This document shows positions 44,059 to 53,386 of a DNA stretch of 64,000 nt, one piece after another. The translations under genes were made by a program, and so were the position numbers. Within the stretch, counting starts at the first letter, position 1, and each line of letters begins with the position of its first letter. Source of the DNA: Rhodococcus sp. UNC23MFCrub1.1 (lineage in GTDB: Bacteria > Actinomycetota > Actinomycetes > Mycobacteriales > Mycobacteriaceae); assembly GCF_000686025.1 (NCBI RefSeq), contig NZ_JMLQ01000001.1, forward strand, positions 186,001 to 250,000, read 5' to 3'. The notes beneath the pieces were generated by a model, which searched no databases, was not told the DNA's origin, and was given only the letters and a program-made list of their open reading frames with translations.

Positions 44059-45831
44059 TCAGCCCTTGGGCAGCTTGCCGGCACCGACCTCGTCGACGTA
44101 CTCGTCGTAGCTCTCGACGTAACCGCCGGACTTGCCCTTCAGGACGAACAGGTCGCCGTCCCCGTCGCCGTAGCCTACCTTGCGGAGCTCGACCTTCTTG
44201 CTCTTGAACGTGGACGTGGCCTCGAGCGAGTCCACGACGCGGATGAACAGCGGCACGGCGTAGCCGGGCAGGTTCTTGTAGGCGTGCTCGGCGAAGCTCG
44301 CGCCGTCGAAGCTCTTGTCGTGGCGCAGGGTCACCGCCGCCATGCCCGCCTTGCCGTCGGTACCGGGAACGTCGACACCGAAGACCACGGCCTGATCGAC
44401 GTCGGGGTGCGAGTTGAGCGCGCCCTCCACCTGGGTGGTGGCGACGTTCTCGCCCTTCCACCGGAAGGTGTCGCCGAGACGGTCGACGAACGCCACGTGC
44501 CGGAAGCCCTGCTGACGCACCAGGTCTCCGGTGTCGAACCAGCAGTCGCCGTCCTTGAACCCGTCCTTGAGGAGCTTCTTGTTCGTGGCCTCCTCGTCGG
44601 AGTACCCGTCGAACGGCGCGCGGTCGGTGATCTTCGACAGCAGCAGGCCCACGCCGCCGGACCCCACCTTGCGCAGCCGACCGTTGTCGTCCCGCTTGGC
44701 CTTGCCCGTCTCGTCGTCGTACTCGACGACGGCGTACGGCAACGGGCAGAAGCCTGCGGTGCGGTCGATGTTGAAGGCGTTGATGAACGCGATGTTGCAC
44801 TCGCTGGCGCCGTAGAACTCCGCCACGCGCTCGATGCCGAAGCGGGTGGTGAACTCCTCCCAGATCTCCGGGCGCAGCCCGTTGCCCACGATCAGCTTGA
44901 TCGTGTTGTCGGAGTCCTGCGGGGTCTCGTCCTGCGTCAGCAGGTAGCGGCACAGCTCACCGATGTAGGTGAACGCGGTGGCCTCGTTCTCGCGGACGTC
45001 CTTCCAGAAGTTGGACACCGAGAACTGCTTGCCGATGGCGATGGTGGCGCCGGACGCCAGCACGGACGACAGGGACACCGTCAGCGCGTTGTTGTGATAG
45101 AGCGGGAGGCAGCAGTAGAGGACGTCGTTCTTGTCCAGACGCACGCCCATGCTGCCGAGACCGGACATGGACTTCATCCAGCGGAAGTGGCTCATCAGGC
45201 TGGCCTTGGGCATGCCCGTGGTGCCGGAGGTGAAGATGTAGAACGCCTTCTCCTTGGCCTGGACCTCGGCCGTGGTGGCAGGGTTCTCCGCGCTCGCCGA
45301 CGCCGCCTTCTCGTCCAGCTCGTCCGCGTGCAGGATGACCTTCTCCGGGAGCGCCTCGTCGAGGGACTCGAGGGCCTCGACGCAGTCGCCGTCCACGACG
45401 AGGACGCGCGCGTCGAGGATGCCGAGACTGTGCTCGAGCACGTCGCCGCGCTGATTGAAGTTCAGCATTCCGGCCGTGGCGCCGAGCTTGACGGTGGCCA
45501 GGGCCACCAGCAGCGTGCGCATCGAGTTCTTGGCCAGCACACCGACGACGTCACCGCGCCGGACGCCGCGGTCGGTGAGCACGCTCGCGTACCGGTTCAC
45601 CAGATCGTTGGCCTGGCCGTACGTGAGGGTGTCTCCCTCGAAACGTACGAACGGGTGGTCCGGCGTCTTCGCCGCGACGCGCTGGAAGATGTGGCCGATC
45701 GACTCCTTGTCGTCGGGCTTGCGCAGGAACCCGGGCACACCCCGGAGGACACTGGGCAGCGCCGCCGTCATCTTCGGAAGTGTGGCGGCGATGTCGAGCA
45801 ATCCGACCTTGTGACGAGCCTCGGCACCCAT
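44059..45831 (-). CDS. fadD6: Long-chain acyl-CoA synthetase FadD6
   Basis: A 590-residue AMP-forming synthetase. Features: P-loop-like YIFTSGTTGMPKASLM, EFYGASECNIAFINAFN, WFDTGDLVRQQGFRHVAFVDRLGDTFRWKGENVATTQVEGAL, and the late Lys in the KVELRKVGY segment. It activates fatty acids to acyl-CoA for degradation or lipid synthesis. The C-terminal segment (YVESYDEYVDEVGAGKLPKG) is typical of FadD6/FATP-like enzymes. ATG 45831 has GGGGAGGG upstream. A palindrome and -10 box in the upstream gap suggest a TetR/FadR-type regulator. Confidence 0.92.
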   Translation of the reverse strand: MGAEARHKVGLLDIAATLPKMTAALPSVLRGVPGFLRKPDDKESIGHIFQRVAAKTPDHPFVRFEGDTLTYGQANDLVNRYASVLTDRGVRRGDVVGVLAKNSMRTLLVALATVKLGATAGMLNFNQRGDVLEHSLGILDARVLVVDGDCVEALESLDEALPEKVILHADELDEKAASASAENPATTAEVQAKEKAFYIFTSGTTGMPKASLMSHFRWMKSMSGLGSMGVRLDKNDVLYCCLPLYHNNALTVSLSSVLASGATIAIGKQFSVSNFWKDVRENEATAFTYIGELCRYLLTQDETPQDSDNTIKLIVGNGLRPEIWEEFTTRFGIERVAEFYGASECNIAFINAFNIDRTAGFCPLPYAVVEYDDETGKAKRDDNGRLRKVGSGGVGLLLSKITDRAPFDGYSDEEATNKKLLKDGFKDGDCWFDTGDLVRQQGFRHVAFVDRLGDTFRWKGENVATTQVEGALNSHPDVDQAVVFGVDVPGTDGKAGMAAVTLRHDKSFDGASFAEHAYKNLPGYAVPLFIRVVDSLEATSTFKSKKVELRKVGYGDGDGDLFVLKGKSGGYVESYDEYVDEVGAGKLPKG

Positions 45832-45883
45832 GCTGTGGTTCCCTCCCCTGGCGAGCCGGCTGCGTCTCCGGCTGTGACGACGC

Positions 45884-45902
45884 TTACCTTACTGATTGGT
45901 AA
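45884..45902. promoter_or_regulatory. Candidate operator upstream of fadD6
   Basis: TTACC (45884-45888) and GGTAA (45898-45902) flank 9 bases. The site is 53 bases upstream of fadD6, overlaps the last codons of the LOG gene, and covers a minus-strand TAAGGT box (45886-45891) that could be the fadD6 -10. Confidence 0.35.
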
Positions 45903-46467
45903 TGTTCACGGTGCGCGTGCCCTGCACGAGCCCACACGCCGTCAGAGCCGTGTCCACGTCCGCCGTGACGACCAGGCGATCGAGCGAGCGCTCGGAGACG
46001 AATCCCGTCCCGACGAGCGAGCGCATCCAGTCGAACAGCGGTGTGAAGTGGTTCACGGGATCCAAGACTACGACCGGTTTGTCGTGCATTCCCAGATATC
46101 CGGCGGTCCAGGTCTCGAACAGTTCCTCGAGCGTGCCGATCCCGCCCGGGAGCGTGATGAACGCGTCCGCCCGGTCGTCCATGATGCGTTTGCGCTCGCG
46201 CATCGTCTCGGTGACCACCAGCTCGTCGGCATCGATGTCCGCCACCTCGCGGTGCACCAGGGCCTGCGGGATGACTCCCACCGTGAATGCCCCCGCGGCG
46301 CGTGCGGCCGCCGCGACGGCGCCCATCATGGAGACGTTGCCGCCCCCGGACACCAACGTGCCGCCGCGACGTCCGATCTCGGTGCCCACGGCGGCGGCCA
46401 GATCGAGGTGATGCCGCTCCACCGGGCCGGACGCGCAGTAGACGCACACCGCGATCGACCCGGTCAC
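45889..46467 (-). CDS. LOG-family protein (cytokinin riboside 5'-monophosphate phosphoribohydrolase type)
   Basis: A 192-residue Rossmann-fold LOG protein with VCVYCASG, LVSGGGNVSMMGAV and the signature PGGIGTLEELFETW plus RKRIMDDRADAFITLPGG. LOG enzymes release free cytokinin bases from cytokinin nucleotides and also act on other nucleoside monophosphates. The start GTG 46467 overlaps the stop of the upstream LOG gene (GTGA). M. tuberculosis Rv1205 makes cytokinins. Two LOG genes in tandem here are worth noting. Confidence 0.9.
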   Translation of the reverse strand: MTGSIAVCVYCASGPVERHHLDLAAAVGTEIGRRGGTLVSGGGNVSMMGAVAAAARAAGAFTVGVIPQALVHREVADIDADELVVTETMRERKRIMDDRADAFITLPGGIGTLEELFETWTAGYLGMHDKPVVVLDPVNHFTPLFDWMRSLVGTGFVSERSLDRLVVTADVDTALTACGLVQGTRTVNITNQ

Positions 46468-47261
46468 TGCTCGGTCTCGCTCGCCCGCGACTCGGTCGCC
46501 GCGATCTCGGCCGCCCGGCTCTCGTCGACCCAGCGGACCACCTCCGCGACACTGTCCGTGCAGCGGATCAGCTCGAGATCCGCCTCGGACACCGTGCCGG
46601 CGGCCACCAGCGTGGTGCGGATCCAGTCGAGCAGCCCGCCCCAGAACTGCGTGCCGAACAGGATGATGGGGAACCGGGTGACCTTGCGGGTCTGCACCAG
46701 CGTGAGTGCCTCGAACAACTCGTCGAGCGTGCCGAATCCGCCCGGCATGCAGACGAAGGCCTGCGAGTACTTGACGAACATCGTCTTGCGGACGAAGAAG
46801 TAGCGGAAGTTGACGCCGAGGTCCACCCACTCGTTGAGCGACTGCTCGAAGGGCAGCTCGATACCGAGGCCGACCGAGAACCCGCCCGATTCGCAGGCCC
46901 CCTTGTTGGCGGCCTCCATCGCGCCCGGTCCCCCGCCCGTCACCACGGCGTAACCGGCGCCGGCCAACGCGGTGCCCAGCTCGACGCCGAGCGCGTACTC
47001 CGCGGACTCGCGCGACGTCCGTGCCGACCCGAACACCGTGACGGCCCGAGGCAGTTCCGCCAGTGCGCCGAAGCCCTCGACGAACTCGCTCTGGATCCGC
47101 AGCACCCGCCACGGATCGGTGTGCAGCCAGTCGGCGGAGCCCCGCGAGTCGAGGAGCCGCTGATCGGTGGTGGACCCACCGAACTCCCGTCGGTCCATGA
47201 CGGGCCCGCGGTAATTCGTGGACCTCTCGCCGGCGTTCTCCCGGCTCTCGTGCGCTCCCAT
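46464..47261 (-). CDS. LOG-family protein (TIGR00730 type), longer paralogue
   Basis: A 265-residue LOG-family protein. An N-terminal extension of about 70 residues precedes the Rossmann core: [76 protein letters not shown]. Similar proteins (PpnN/LOG long form) act as pyrimidine/purine nucleotide 5'-monophosphate nucleosidases. The stop overlaps the next LOG gene. ATG 47261 is 10 bases from the divergent-oriented end of dapE on the same strand, so the block dapE-LOG-LOG-fadD6 may be one transcript. Confidence 0.88.
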   Translation of the reverse strand: MGAHESRENAGERSTNYRGPVMDRREFGGSTTDQRLLDSRGSADWLHTDPWRVLRIQSEFVEGFGALAELPRAVTVFGSARTSRESAEYALGVELGTALAGAGYAVVTGGGPGAMEAANKGACESGGFSVGLGIELPFEQSLNEWVDLGVNFRYFFVRKTMFVKYSQAFVCMPGGFGTLDELFEALTLVQTRKVTRFPIILFGTQFWGGLLDWIRTTLVAAGTVSEADLELIRCTDSVAEVVRWVDESRAAEIAATESRASETEQ

Positions 47262-47271
47262 GACGGAGAGG

Positions 47272-48384
47272 CTAGTGGGCGTCGGTGGCGGTCAGATACC
47301 GGCGCAGGACGTCGGCGACATCGGTGATCTGCTGCACCGGTACACGCTCGTCGCGCTTGTGCGCGAGGTTGGGATCGCCGGGACCGTAGTTCACCGCCGG
47401 GATGCCCAGCGCGGAGAACCGGGAGACGTCGGTCCAGCCGTACTTGGCGCGGAACTCTCCCCCCGCCGCCGTGACCAGCGCCGCCGCCGCGGGTGCGGCC
47501 AGACCCGGCAGCGCGCCCGGAGACCTGTCGGTCACCTCGACGGTGAGATCGAGATGCTCCGCGTCGGTCGCCTCGCGCACGTGCTCGATCGCCTGCTCCA
47601 CACTGCGGTCGGGGGCGAAGCGGAAGTTGACGTCGACGAATGCCTCGTCGGGGACCACGTTCCCGGCGACGCCGCCGCTGACACGGACCGCCTGCAGTCC
47701 CTCCCGGTACACGCAGCCGTCGATGTCCACGCTGCGCGGCATGTACGCGGCGAGCCGGTCGAACAGCGGGCCCAACTTGTGGATCGCGTTGTCCCCCAGC
47801 CACGATCGGGCCGAGTGGGCGCGCGTCCCCGTCGCGGTGAACCGCATGCGGAGCGTCCCCTGGCACCCCGCCTCGATGTAGCCACCCGACGGCTCACCGA
47901 GAATCGCGACATCTCCGCGCAGCCACTCGGGCATCTCCCGCTCGATGCGACCCAGACCGTTGGCCGACGCCTCGATCTCCTCGCAGTCGTAGAAGATCAG
48001 CGTCAGGTCCGCGGTGGGCTCCGCGACCGTCGCCGCCAGGTGCAGGAACACCGCGTCCCCCGACTTCATGTCGACGGTTCCGCATCCGTGGAGGACGTCG
48101 CCCTCGGCGTGCCCGCGCTCGCGACGACTCGGCACGTTGTCGGCGATGGGGACCGTGTCCAGGTGACCCGCGAGGATCACCCGCGTCGGGAGCCCCCGGT
48201 TCGTCCTGGCCAGCACGGCGTCGCCCGAGCGCACGATCTCGAATCCCGTGGTCTGCTCGCGCAGCGCCCGCTCCACCGCGTCGGCCAGCGTGGCCTCGTC
48301 TCGCGAGACGCTGGGAACGTCCACCAGCGCCGCCGTGAGGTCGACGGGATCGGCGTGCAGGTCCAGGGAGATCGGTGCGCTCAC
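47272..48384 (-). CDS. dapE: Succinyl-diaminopimelate desuccinylase
   Basis: A 370-residue M20 zinc hydrolase. Metal-binding motifs: [62 protein letters not shown] and the final His in [10 protein letters not shown]. It removes succinate from N-succinyl-LL-DAP in lysine and peptidoglycan DAP synthesis. GTG 48384 is divergent from dapD (48439), placing two steps of the pathway on one regulatory region. This protein follows the actinobacterial dapE subgroup. Confidence 0.93.
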   Translation of the reverse strand: MSAPISLDLHADPVDLTAALVDVPSVSRDEATLADAVERALREQTTGFEIVRSGDAVLARTNRGLPTRVILAGHLDTVPIADNVPSRRERGHAEGDVLHGCGTVDMKSGDAVFLHLAATVAEPTADLTLIFYDCEEIEASANGLGRIEREMPEWLRGDVAILGEPSGGYIEAGCQGTLRMRFTATGTRAHSARSWLGDNAIHKLGPLFDRLAAYMPRSVDIDGCVYREGLQAVRVSGGVAGNVVPDEAFVDVNFRFAPDRSVEQAIEHVREATDAEHLDLTVEVTDRSPGALPGLAAPAAAALVTAAGGEFRAKYGWTDVSRFSALGIPAVNYGPGDPNLAHKRDERVPVQQITDVADVLRRYLTATDAH

Positions 48385-48424
48385 GCAGCCGACCTTACGT
48401 TCGCCCGGCCGTCCGGTCGTCCTC

Positions 48425-48430
48425 TAGGCT
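48425..48430 (+). promoter_or_regulatory. Candidate leaderless -10 for dapD
   Basis: TAGGCT ends 8 bases before GTG 48439 without a Shine-Dalgarno in between. Confidence 0.4.
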
Positions 48431-48438
48431 CGGTCCCC

Positions 48439-49389
48439 GTGACCACAGGAGCATCGGCAGTCGGCATCGCACACATCACCCCGTCGGGAACGGTGCTGGA
48501 CACCTGGTTCCCCTCTCCCGAGCTCGCCGAGGTGGCCGACACCGGCACCGCGCGGCTCGACGCGGCGGACGTTCCCCCGGAACTGGCCGCGCTGGTCGGA
48601 CACGACGACGCCCGCGACCTCGACATCGTCGCGGTGCGCACCACCATTTCCTCCCTCGACGACGCCCCGGTCGACGCGCACGACGTCTACCTGCGCCTGC
48701 ACCTGCTCTCGCATCGCCTCGTCCGGCCGCACGGCCTCAACCTGGACGGCCAGTTCGGCCTGCTGTCCAACGTGGTGTGGACCAACCACGGCCCGGCGGC
48801 CGTCGACGGCTTCGAGGCGACGCGCGCCCGTCTCCGTGCACGGGGCGCCGTCACCGTCTTCAGTGTCGACAAGTTCCCGCGACTAGTCGACTACGTGCTC
48901 CCCACCGGTGTCCGCATCGGCGACGCCGGTCGCGTGCGCCTCGGCGCCCACCTCGCATCCGGCACGACGGTCATGCACGAGGGTTTCGTGAACTTCAATG
49001 CCGGCACGCTCGGCTCGTCCATGGTCGAGGGCCGCATCTCCGCCGGCGTCGTCGTCGACGACGGCTCCGACGTGGGCGGCGGCGCCTCGATCATGGGCAC
49101 TCTGTCCGGCGGCGGCAAGGCCGTCATCTCGGTGGGACAGCGTTGCCTGCTCGGCGCCAACGCGGGCCTCGGCATCTCCCTCGGCGACGACTGCGTCGTC
49201 GAGGCGGGCCTCTACATCACTGCGGGCACCAAGGTCACCGGCCCGGACGGCACCGTCGTCAAGGCGGCCGATCTCAGTGGGCAGTCGAACATGCTCTTCC
49301 GTCGTAACTCCGTTTCCGGTGCCGTCGAGGTCGTGCCGTGGAAGGGTACGGGCGTCGAGCTCAACTCGATCCTGCACGCCAACGACTGA
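48439..49389 (+). CDS. dapD: Tetrahydrodipicolinate N-succinyltransferase
   Basis: A 316-residue protein of the actinobacterial DapD type. An N-terminal globular domain precedes a left-handed parallel beta-helix of hexapeptide repeats ([39 protein letters not shown] is spread over residues about 155-195; [37 protein letters not shown] follows). The Gly/Ser-rich acyl-CoA site is near [13 protein letters not shown]. It succinylates tetrahydrodipicolinate for lysine/DAP. Divergent from dapE, with a leaderless-type start. Confidence 0.94.
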   Translation: MTTGASAVGIAHITPSGTVLDTWFPSPELAEVADTGTARLDAADVPPELAALVGHDDARDLDIVAVRTTISSLDDAPVDAHDVYLRLHLLSHRLVRPHGLNLDGQFGLLSNVVWTNHGPAAVDGFEATRARLRARGAVTVFSVDKFPRLVDYVLPTGVRIGDAGRVRLGAHLASGTTVMHEGFVNFNAGTLGSSMVEGRISAGVVVDDGSDVGGGASIMGTLSGGGKAVISVGQRCLLGANAGLGISLGDDCVVEAGLYITAGTKVTGPDGTVVKAADLSGQSNMLFRRNSVSGAVEVVPWKGTGVELNSILHAND

Positions 49390-49422
49390 GCGATTCGGCG
49401 GCAGGCTGCGTCCGGGGGGACC

Positions 49423-49980
49423 GTGAGCCAGGAAGCGATACAGCAGGAACCGCGACTCGAGTCGGTGATCACCGACGATCTGGGTGACGCGGACGCCCAC
49501 ACGTGCGAGGGGCTGGTGCGCGGCGCATTCGGCGAGCGCTTCACCCCGCACGACTGGCAGCACGCCCTGGGCGGTACCCACGTGATCCTCCGCGACGGCG
49601 ACCGCATCATCGGCCATGCCGCCGTGGTGCCGCGCCTTCTCCACCACGGCGGCGACGAGTTCGACGGCGGCTTCGTCGAGGCCGTCGCCCTGGACCCGGA
49701 GTTCCGGGGCACCGGGCTGGGTGCGCGGCTCATGGCCGCGATCGAGGAGCAGATCGAGTCGGACGACGTGGTCGGCGTGCTCAATTCCCTTCCCGACGCC
49801 GTCGGGTTCTACGAGCGGCGCGGTTGGGTGCTGTGGCGCGGACTGCTCGGCGGCATCGGCAACACGGAGGAGCCGACACCGCCCGACGAGGACGACGCCG
49901 TCATGGTGTTCCGTCCCGAGTCCCGTCTCGATCCGGACGGCACGCTGCTGGTCAACAATCGCGTCGGGTCGCGCTGGTAG
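49423..49980 (+). CDS. AAC(2')-I-like GNAT N-acetyltransferase
   Basis: A 185-residue GNAT protein. The stretch VRGAFGERFTPHDWQHALGG, the IIGHAAVV strand, the acetyl-CoA-binding VALDPEFRGTGLGARLM, and the tail PPDEDDAVMVF...RLDPDGTLLVNNRVGSRW align, as I remember, with aminoglycoside 2'-N-acetyltransferase AAC(2')-Ic of M. tuberculosis ([42 protein letters not shown]-like end). It would acetylate aminoglycosides or a natural wall-related amino sugar. Start GTG 49423 sits close after a G-rich tract. It is placed 34 bases after dapD and may share its mRNA. Confidence 0.75.
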   Translation: MSQEAIQQEPRLESVITDDLGDADAHTCEGLVRGAFGERFTPHDWQHALGGTHVILRDGDRIIGHAAVVPRLLHHGGDEFDGGFVEAVALDPEFRGTGLGARLMAAIEEQIESDDVVGVLNSLPDAVGFYERRGWVLWRGLLGGIGNTEEPTPPDEDDAVMVFRPESRLDPDGTLLVNNRVGSRW

Positions 49981-50006
49981 TCCTGCCCTCCCGAACATGT
50001 GAATCA

Positions 50007-50037
50007 CCGTTCCGTCCTTGACACCAGTGCGGAACGG
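50007..50037. promoter_or_regulatory. Operator flanking the TetR-AidB promoter
   Basis: CCGTTCCG (50007-50014) and CGGAACGG (50030-50037) are perfect 8-bp arms around 15 bases that contain the TTGACA -35 box. This is the expected geometry for a repressor that blocks its own promoter. Confidence 0.6.
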
Positions 50038-50046
50038 GCGTTCACT
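50018..50046 (+). promoter_or_regulatory. Promoter of the tetR-AidB-crotonase operon
   Basis: TTGACA (50018-50023) is a perfect -35, with TTCACT (50041-50046) 17 bases later as a weaker -10; ATG 50054 follows by 7 bases, which fits a leaderless transcript. The -35 lies inside the operator. Confidence 0.55.
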
Positions 50047-50053
50047 TCTTGCC

Positions 50054-50677
50054 ATGGTGTACCGACGGACCGCTGCGGTCCAGGAGCGGCTCGATGCCGC
50101 CCGATCTCGAATCGTCACCGCTGCACTGTCTCTCGTGGCCGAGCGGGGGTACGCCGCATGTTCGATGGCCGACGTGGCCGCCCGCGCCGGCATCGGTGTG
50201 GGCACCGTCTACCGCTACTTCCCCGGCAAGGGCGAACTGTTCGCCGAGGTCTTCCGCGACGCCTGCAGCCGCGAGGTGGCCGCCGCGACAGCGGCGGGTG
50301 TGCGCGCCGCCGCGACCGGCACCCACACCGACAGCCTGCTCGCCTCGGTCCGCACCTTCTGCGATCGCGCCTGTCGCGCACCGACTCTCGCGTACGCGCT
50401 GCTGGCCGAGCCCATCGACGCCCTCGTCGACACCGAGCGTCTCGCCTTCCGGCAGTCGTTCGCGGACGCGTTCGCCGCCGCCATCCGTGCCGCCGTCGAG
50501 GCCGGTGAGCTCCCGAACCAGGACGCGCCCCTGACGGCGGCCTGCATCGTCGGCGCCATCGGCGAGGCACTGGTCGTCCCACTCGCCCGCGGCGAGGCCG
50601 ACGCTCGCGTTCTCGCCGCACTCGAGACCTTCACACTCCGCGCCCTCGGCGCCCCGACCGACAGGAGAGCGTCATGA
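50054..50677 (+). CDS. TetR-family repressor of the AidB/crotonase operon
   Basis: A 207-residue TetR protein: helix-turn-helix at about residues 33-60 (MADVAARAGIGVGTVYRYFPGKGELF). I chose ATG 50054, since GTG/ATG codons further 5' lie inside the operator. The 8-bp-arm palindrome overlapping its promoter implies self-repression. The acyl-CoA dehydrogenase-like gene begins in its ATGA stop overlap, so the three genes form one operon; the ligand may be an acyl-CoA made or consumed by those enzymes. Confidence 0.88.
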   Translation: MVYRRTAAVQERLDAARSRIVTAALSLVAERGYAACSMADVAARAGIGVGTVYRYFPGKGELFAEVFRDACSREVAAATAAGVRAAATGTHTDSLLASVRTFCDRACRAPTLAYALLAEPIDALVDTERLAFRQSFADAFAAAIRAAVEAGELPNQDAPLTAACIVGAIGEALVVPLARGEADARVLAALETFTLRALGAPTDRRAS

Positions 50678-52311
50678 CCCCCACGCACACCGTCACCAAT
50701 CAGGTTCCGCCGCTCATCGGCCACGACGTCGCCGACCACCCGGTCGTCCTGGAGGCCCTGCACCGCGAGGGCGCCGACGACGCGCTCGACGAGCTGCACC
50801 GGCTCGGTCGGCTGGCCGGGAGCGAGCAGGCGCAGCGCTGGGGCGATCTCGCCGAGGAGCATCCGCCCGTCCTGCACACGCACGACCGCTACGGGAACCG
50901 CATCGACGAGGTGGTCTACGACCCGGCGTACCACGAATTGATGAGCACGGCAGTCGAATTCGGCATGCACGGGGCGCCGTGGCGCGACCCGTCACCGCAC
51001 GCACATCTGATCCGTGCCGCGAAGTTCAGCGTCTGGGGCGCGGTGGACGCGGGGCACGGGTGCCCGATCTCCATGACGTACGCCGTCGTTCCCGCACTCC
51101 GAGCGAACGCGGAACTGTCCGCGCTGTACGAACCGCTGCTCACCTCGTCGACGTACGACCCCTCGTACCGTCCTCCCGCGACCAAGACGGGTCTGATCGC
51201 GGGCATGTCCATGACCGAGAAGCAAGGGGGTTCCGACGTCCGGGCGAACCGCACGACGGCCGTGCCGCAGCCGGACGGCTCGTACCGGATCACCGGCCAC
51301 AAGTGGTTCACGTCGGCGCCGATGTCGGACGTCCTGCTGGTCCTCGCGCAGGCGCCCGGCGGCCTGTCGTGCTTCTTCCTGCCCCGCGTTCTCCCGGACG
51401 GCACCCGCAACGCCATGGCGATCCAGCGCCTGAAGGACAAGCTGGGCAACCATTCCAACGCCTCGAGCGAGGTGGAGTACGACGACGCGACCGCCTGGCT
51501 CGTCGGCGACGAGGGTCGCGGCGTGCGGACCATCATCGAGATGGTCAACATGACGAGGCTCGACTGCACCCTGGGGTCGGCCACGGGAATGCGGGCGGGC
51601 ACCGCTCAGGCCGTGCATCATGCGGTGCACCGGCAGGCGTTCGGGAAGAACCTCGTCGACCAGCCACTCATGCGGAACGTCCTGGCCGATCTCGCGATCG
51701 AGTCCGAGGCGTCGACGACCGTCGCCCTGTGGCTCGCCGCGCTCACCGATCAGGCAGCTGCGGGCGACGAGCGTGCCGCCGCACTGCGGCGCATCAGCCT
51801 CTCCGTCAGCAAGTACCTGGTGTGCAAGCGCGGCCCGGCGCATGCGGCGGAGGCCCTGGAATGCCTGGGCGGCAACGGGTATGCGGAGGAGTCGAGGATG
51901 CCGCGGCTCTACCGGGAGGCTCCACTTCTGTCGGTGTGGGAGGGTTCGGGCAACGTCGCGGCGCTCGACACCCTGCGCGCCGTGGCACGACAGCCGGAGT
52001 CGCTCGCCGTGTTCTTCGACGAGCTCGACGGCTGCCGCGGAGCCGATGCGGCGCTCGACGCCGCGGTGCGGTCGCTGAAGGACTCCTTCACCGACATCGC
52101 CACCCTCGAACAGCGGGCACGCCGCGTCGTCGGCGAGATGGCACTGGCACTGCAGGGCTCGCTGCTCGTGCGGCACGGCCACCCCGCGGTCGCCGACGCG
52201 TTCACGACGAGCCGACTCGGCGGCGACTGGGGCAGCGTGTACGGCACCCTGCCGACCGGGGTGGACACGGCCGCCATCATCGAGCGATCGACGCCGAAGG
52301 TTCCGGCGTGA
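50674..52311 (+). CDS. AidB-like acyl-CoA dehydrogenase family protein
   Basis: A 545-residue protein of the acyl-CoA dehydrogenase superfamily but longer than the usual 380-400. The N-terminal NQVPPLIGHDVADHPVVLEAL, GLIAGMSMTEKQGGSDVRANRT, YRITGHKWFTSAPMSDV, and the RLYREAPLLSVWEGSGNV segment match AidB, which in E. coli is induced by alkylation damage and binds DNA. FAD site likely retained. A DNA-repair or isovaleryl-CoA-type role is possible. Its operon with a TetR regulator and crotonase favours lipid or branched-chain acyl-CoA metabolism. ATG 50674 overlaps the tetR stop. Confidence 0.85.
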   Translation: MTPTHTVTNQVPPLIGHDVADHPVVLEALHREGADDALDELHRLGRLAGSEQAQRWGDLAEEHPPVLHTHDRYGNRIDEVVYDPAYHELMSTAVEFGMHGAPWRDPSPHAHLIRAAKFSVWGAVDAGHGCPISMTYAVVPALRANAELSALYEPLLTSSTYDPSYRPPATKTGLIAGMSMTEKQGGSDVRANRTTAVPQPDGSYRITGHKWFTSAPMSDVLLVLAQAPGGLSCFFLPRVLPDGTRNAMAIQRLKDKLGNHSNASSEVEYDDATAWLVGDEGRGVRTIIEMVNMTRLDCTLGSATGMRAGTAQAVHHAVHRQAFGKNLVDQPLMRNVLADLAIESEASTTVALWLAALTDQAAAGDERAAALRRISLSVSKYLVCKRGPAHAAEALECLGGNGYAEESRMPRLYREAPLLSVWEGSGNVAALDTLRAVARQPESLAVFFDELDGCRGADAALDAAVRSLKDSFTDIATLEQRARRVVGEMALALQGSLLVRHGHPAVADAFTTSRLGGDWGSVYGTLPTGVDTAAIIERSTPKVPA

Positions 52312-53294
52312 CCGACGAACCCGCCCCGTGGCGGGAGGGGTGGGACGAGGGAGCCGACTCCCCCTTCACCGGCCGGACTCCACAGCAGGACTCCCCGACG
52401 TTCCGGACGCTCACCTACGAGGTCGACGGGCGGGTCGCCCGGATCACCTTCGATCGACCGGAGCACGGCAACGCCATCACCGCGGACACCCCCGTCGAAC
52501 TGGCGGCGGCCGTCGAGCGGGCGGATCTCGATCCGCGAGTACACGTCATGCTGCTGTCCGGTCGCGGCAAGGGGTTCTGCGGCGGCTACGACCTGTCGAT
52601 CTACGCCGAGAATCTCGATCGGGGCGACAGCGGGGCCGTGGACACGACGGGGACGGTTCTCGACCCCGTCGTCCAGGCCCGCAACCACGATCCGTCGGGC
52701 CAGTGGGACCCGATGATCGACTACGCGATGATGAGCCGATTCAACCGCGGATTCGCCAGCCTGCTGCATGCGAACAAGCCGGTGGTGGCCAAGCTGCACG
52801 GTTTCGCCGTGGCCGGCGGAACCGACATCGCTCTGTACGCCGACCAGATCATCTGTGCGGACGACACGCGGATCGGCTACCCGCCGACCCGCGTCTGGGG
52901 CGTTCCCGCCGCCGGGATGTGGGCACACCGCCTCGGCGACCAGCGCGCCAAACGACTGCTCCTGACCGGTGACTGTCTCACCGGGGCGCAGGCGGCGGAG
53001 TGGGGTCTCGCCGTCGAATCGGTGCCCGCGGATCAGCTCGACGCCCGCACCGAGGAACTGGTCGCACGGATCGCGCGCATGCCGATCAACCAGCTGATGA
53101 TGGTCAAGCTGGCGCTCAACAGCGCGTTGATCAGCTCCGGCGTGCACACCTCCACGATGATCAGCACGGTCTTCGACGGCGTCGCCCGGCACACCCGGGA
53201 GGGCTTCGCGTTCCAGACGCGCGCTGCCACCGTCGGATTCCGGCAGGCCGTCCAGGAACGCGACGAACCGTTCGGTGACGCGAAGCGGAGGTGA
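52308..53294 (+). CDS. Enoyl-CoA hydratase/isomerase (crotonase) family protein
   Basis: A 328-residue crotonase. Oxyanion-hole segments are SGRGKGFCGGYDLS and KLHGFAVAGGTDIALYAD. An N-terminal extension of about 45 residues (PWREGWDEGADSPF) and an insertion between 100 and 150 make it longer than typical EchA (about 260). One of the two catalytic Glu positions of canonical hydratase is replaced near GYPPTRVWG, so substrate or reaction may differ from hydration. GTG 52308 overlaps the AidB-like stop (GTGA). Confidence 0.87.
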   Translation: MTDEPAPWREGWDEGADSPFTGRTPQQDSPTFRTLTYEVDGRVARITFDRPEHGNAITADTPVELAAAVERADLDPRVHVMLLSGRGKGFCGGYDLSIYAENLDRGDSGAVDTTGTVLDPVVQARNHDPSGQWDPMIDYAMMSRFNRGFASLLHANKPVVAKLHGFAVAGGTDIALYADQIICADDTRIGYPPTRVWGVPAAGMWAHRLGDQRAKRLLLTGDCLTGAQAAEWGLAVESVPADQLDARTEELVARIARMPINQLMMVKLALNSALISSGVHTSTMISTVFDGVARHTREGFAFQTRAATVGFRQAVQERDEPFGDAKRR

Positions 53295-53386
53295 CGTGAG
53301 AACGGGGGGGAACAGGCCCCGCGATAAATCGGTTGGCTCCGAGTACGGCTCGATGAGACAGTCGAGCGGTACGTGAGGAGTCGTGT

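Noticed and set aside
44284..46803. An 839-codon plus-strand frame opposite fadD6 and the LOG genes
   Set aside because: It mirrors FadD6/LOG coding sequence and has no plausible fold.
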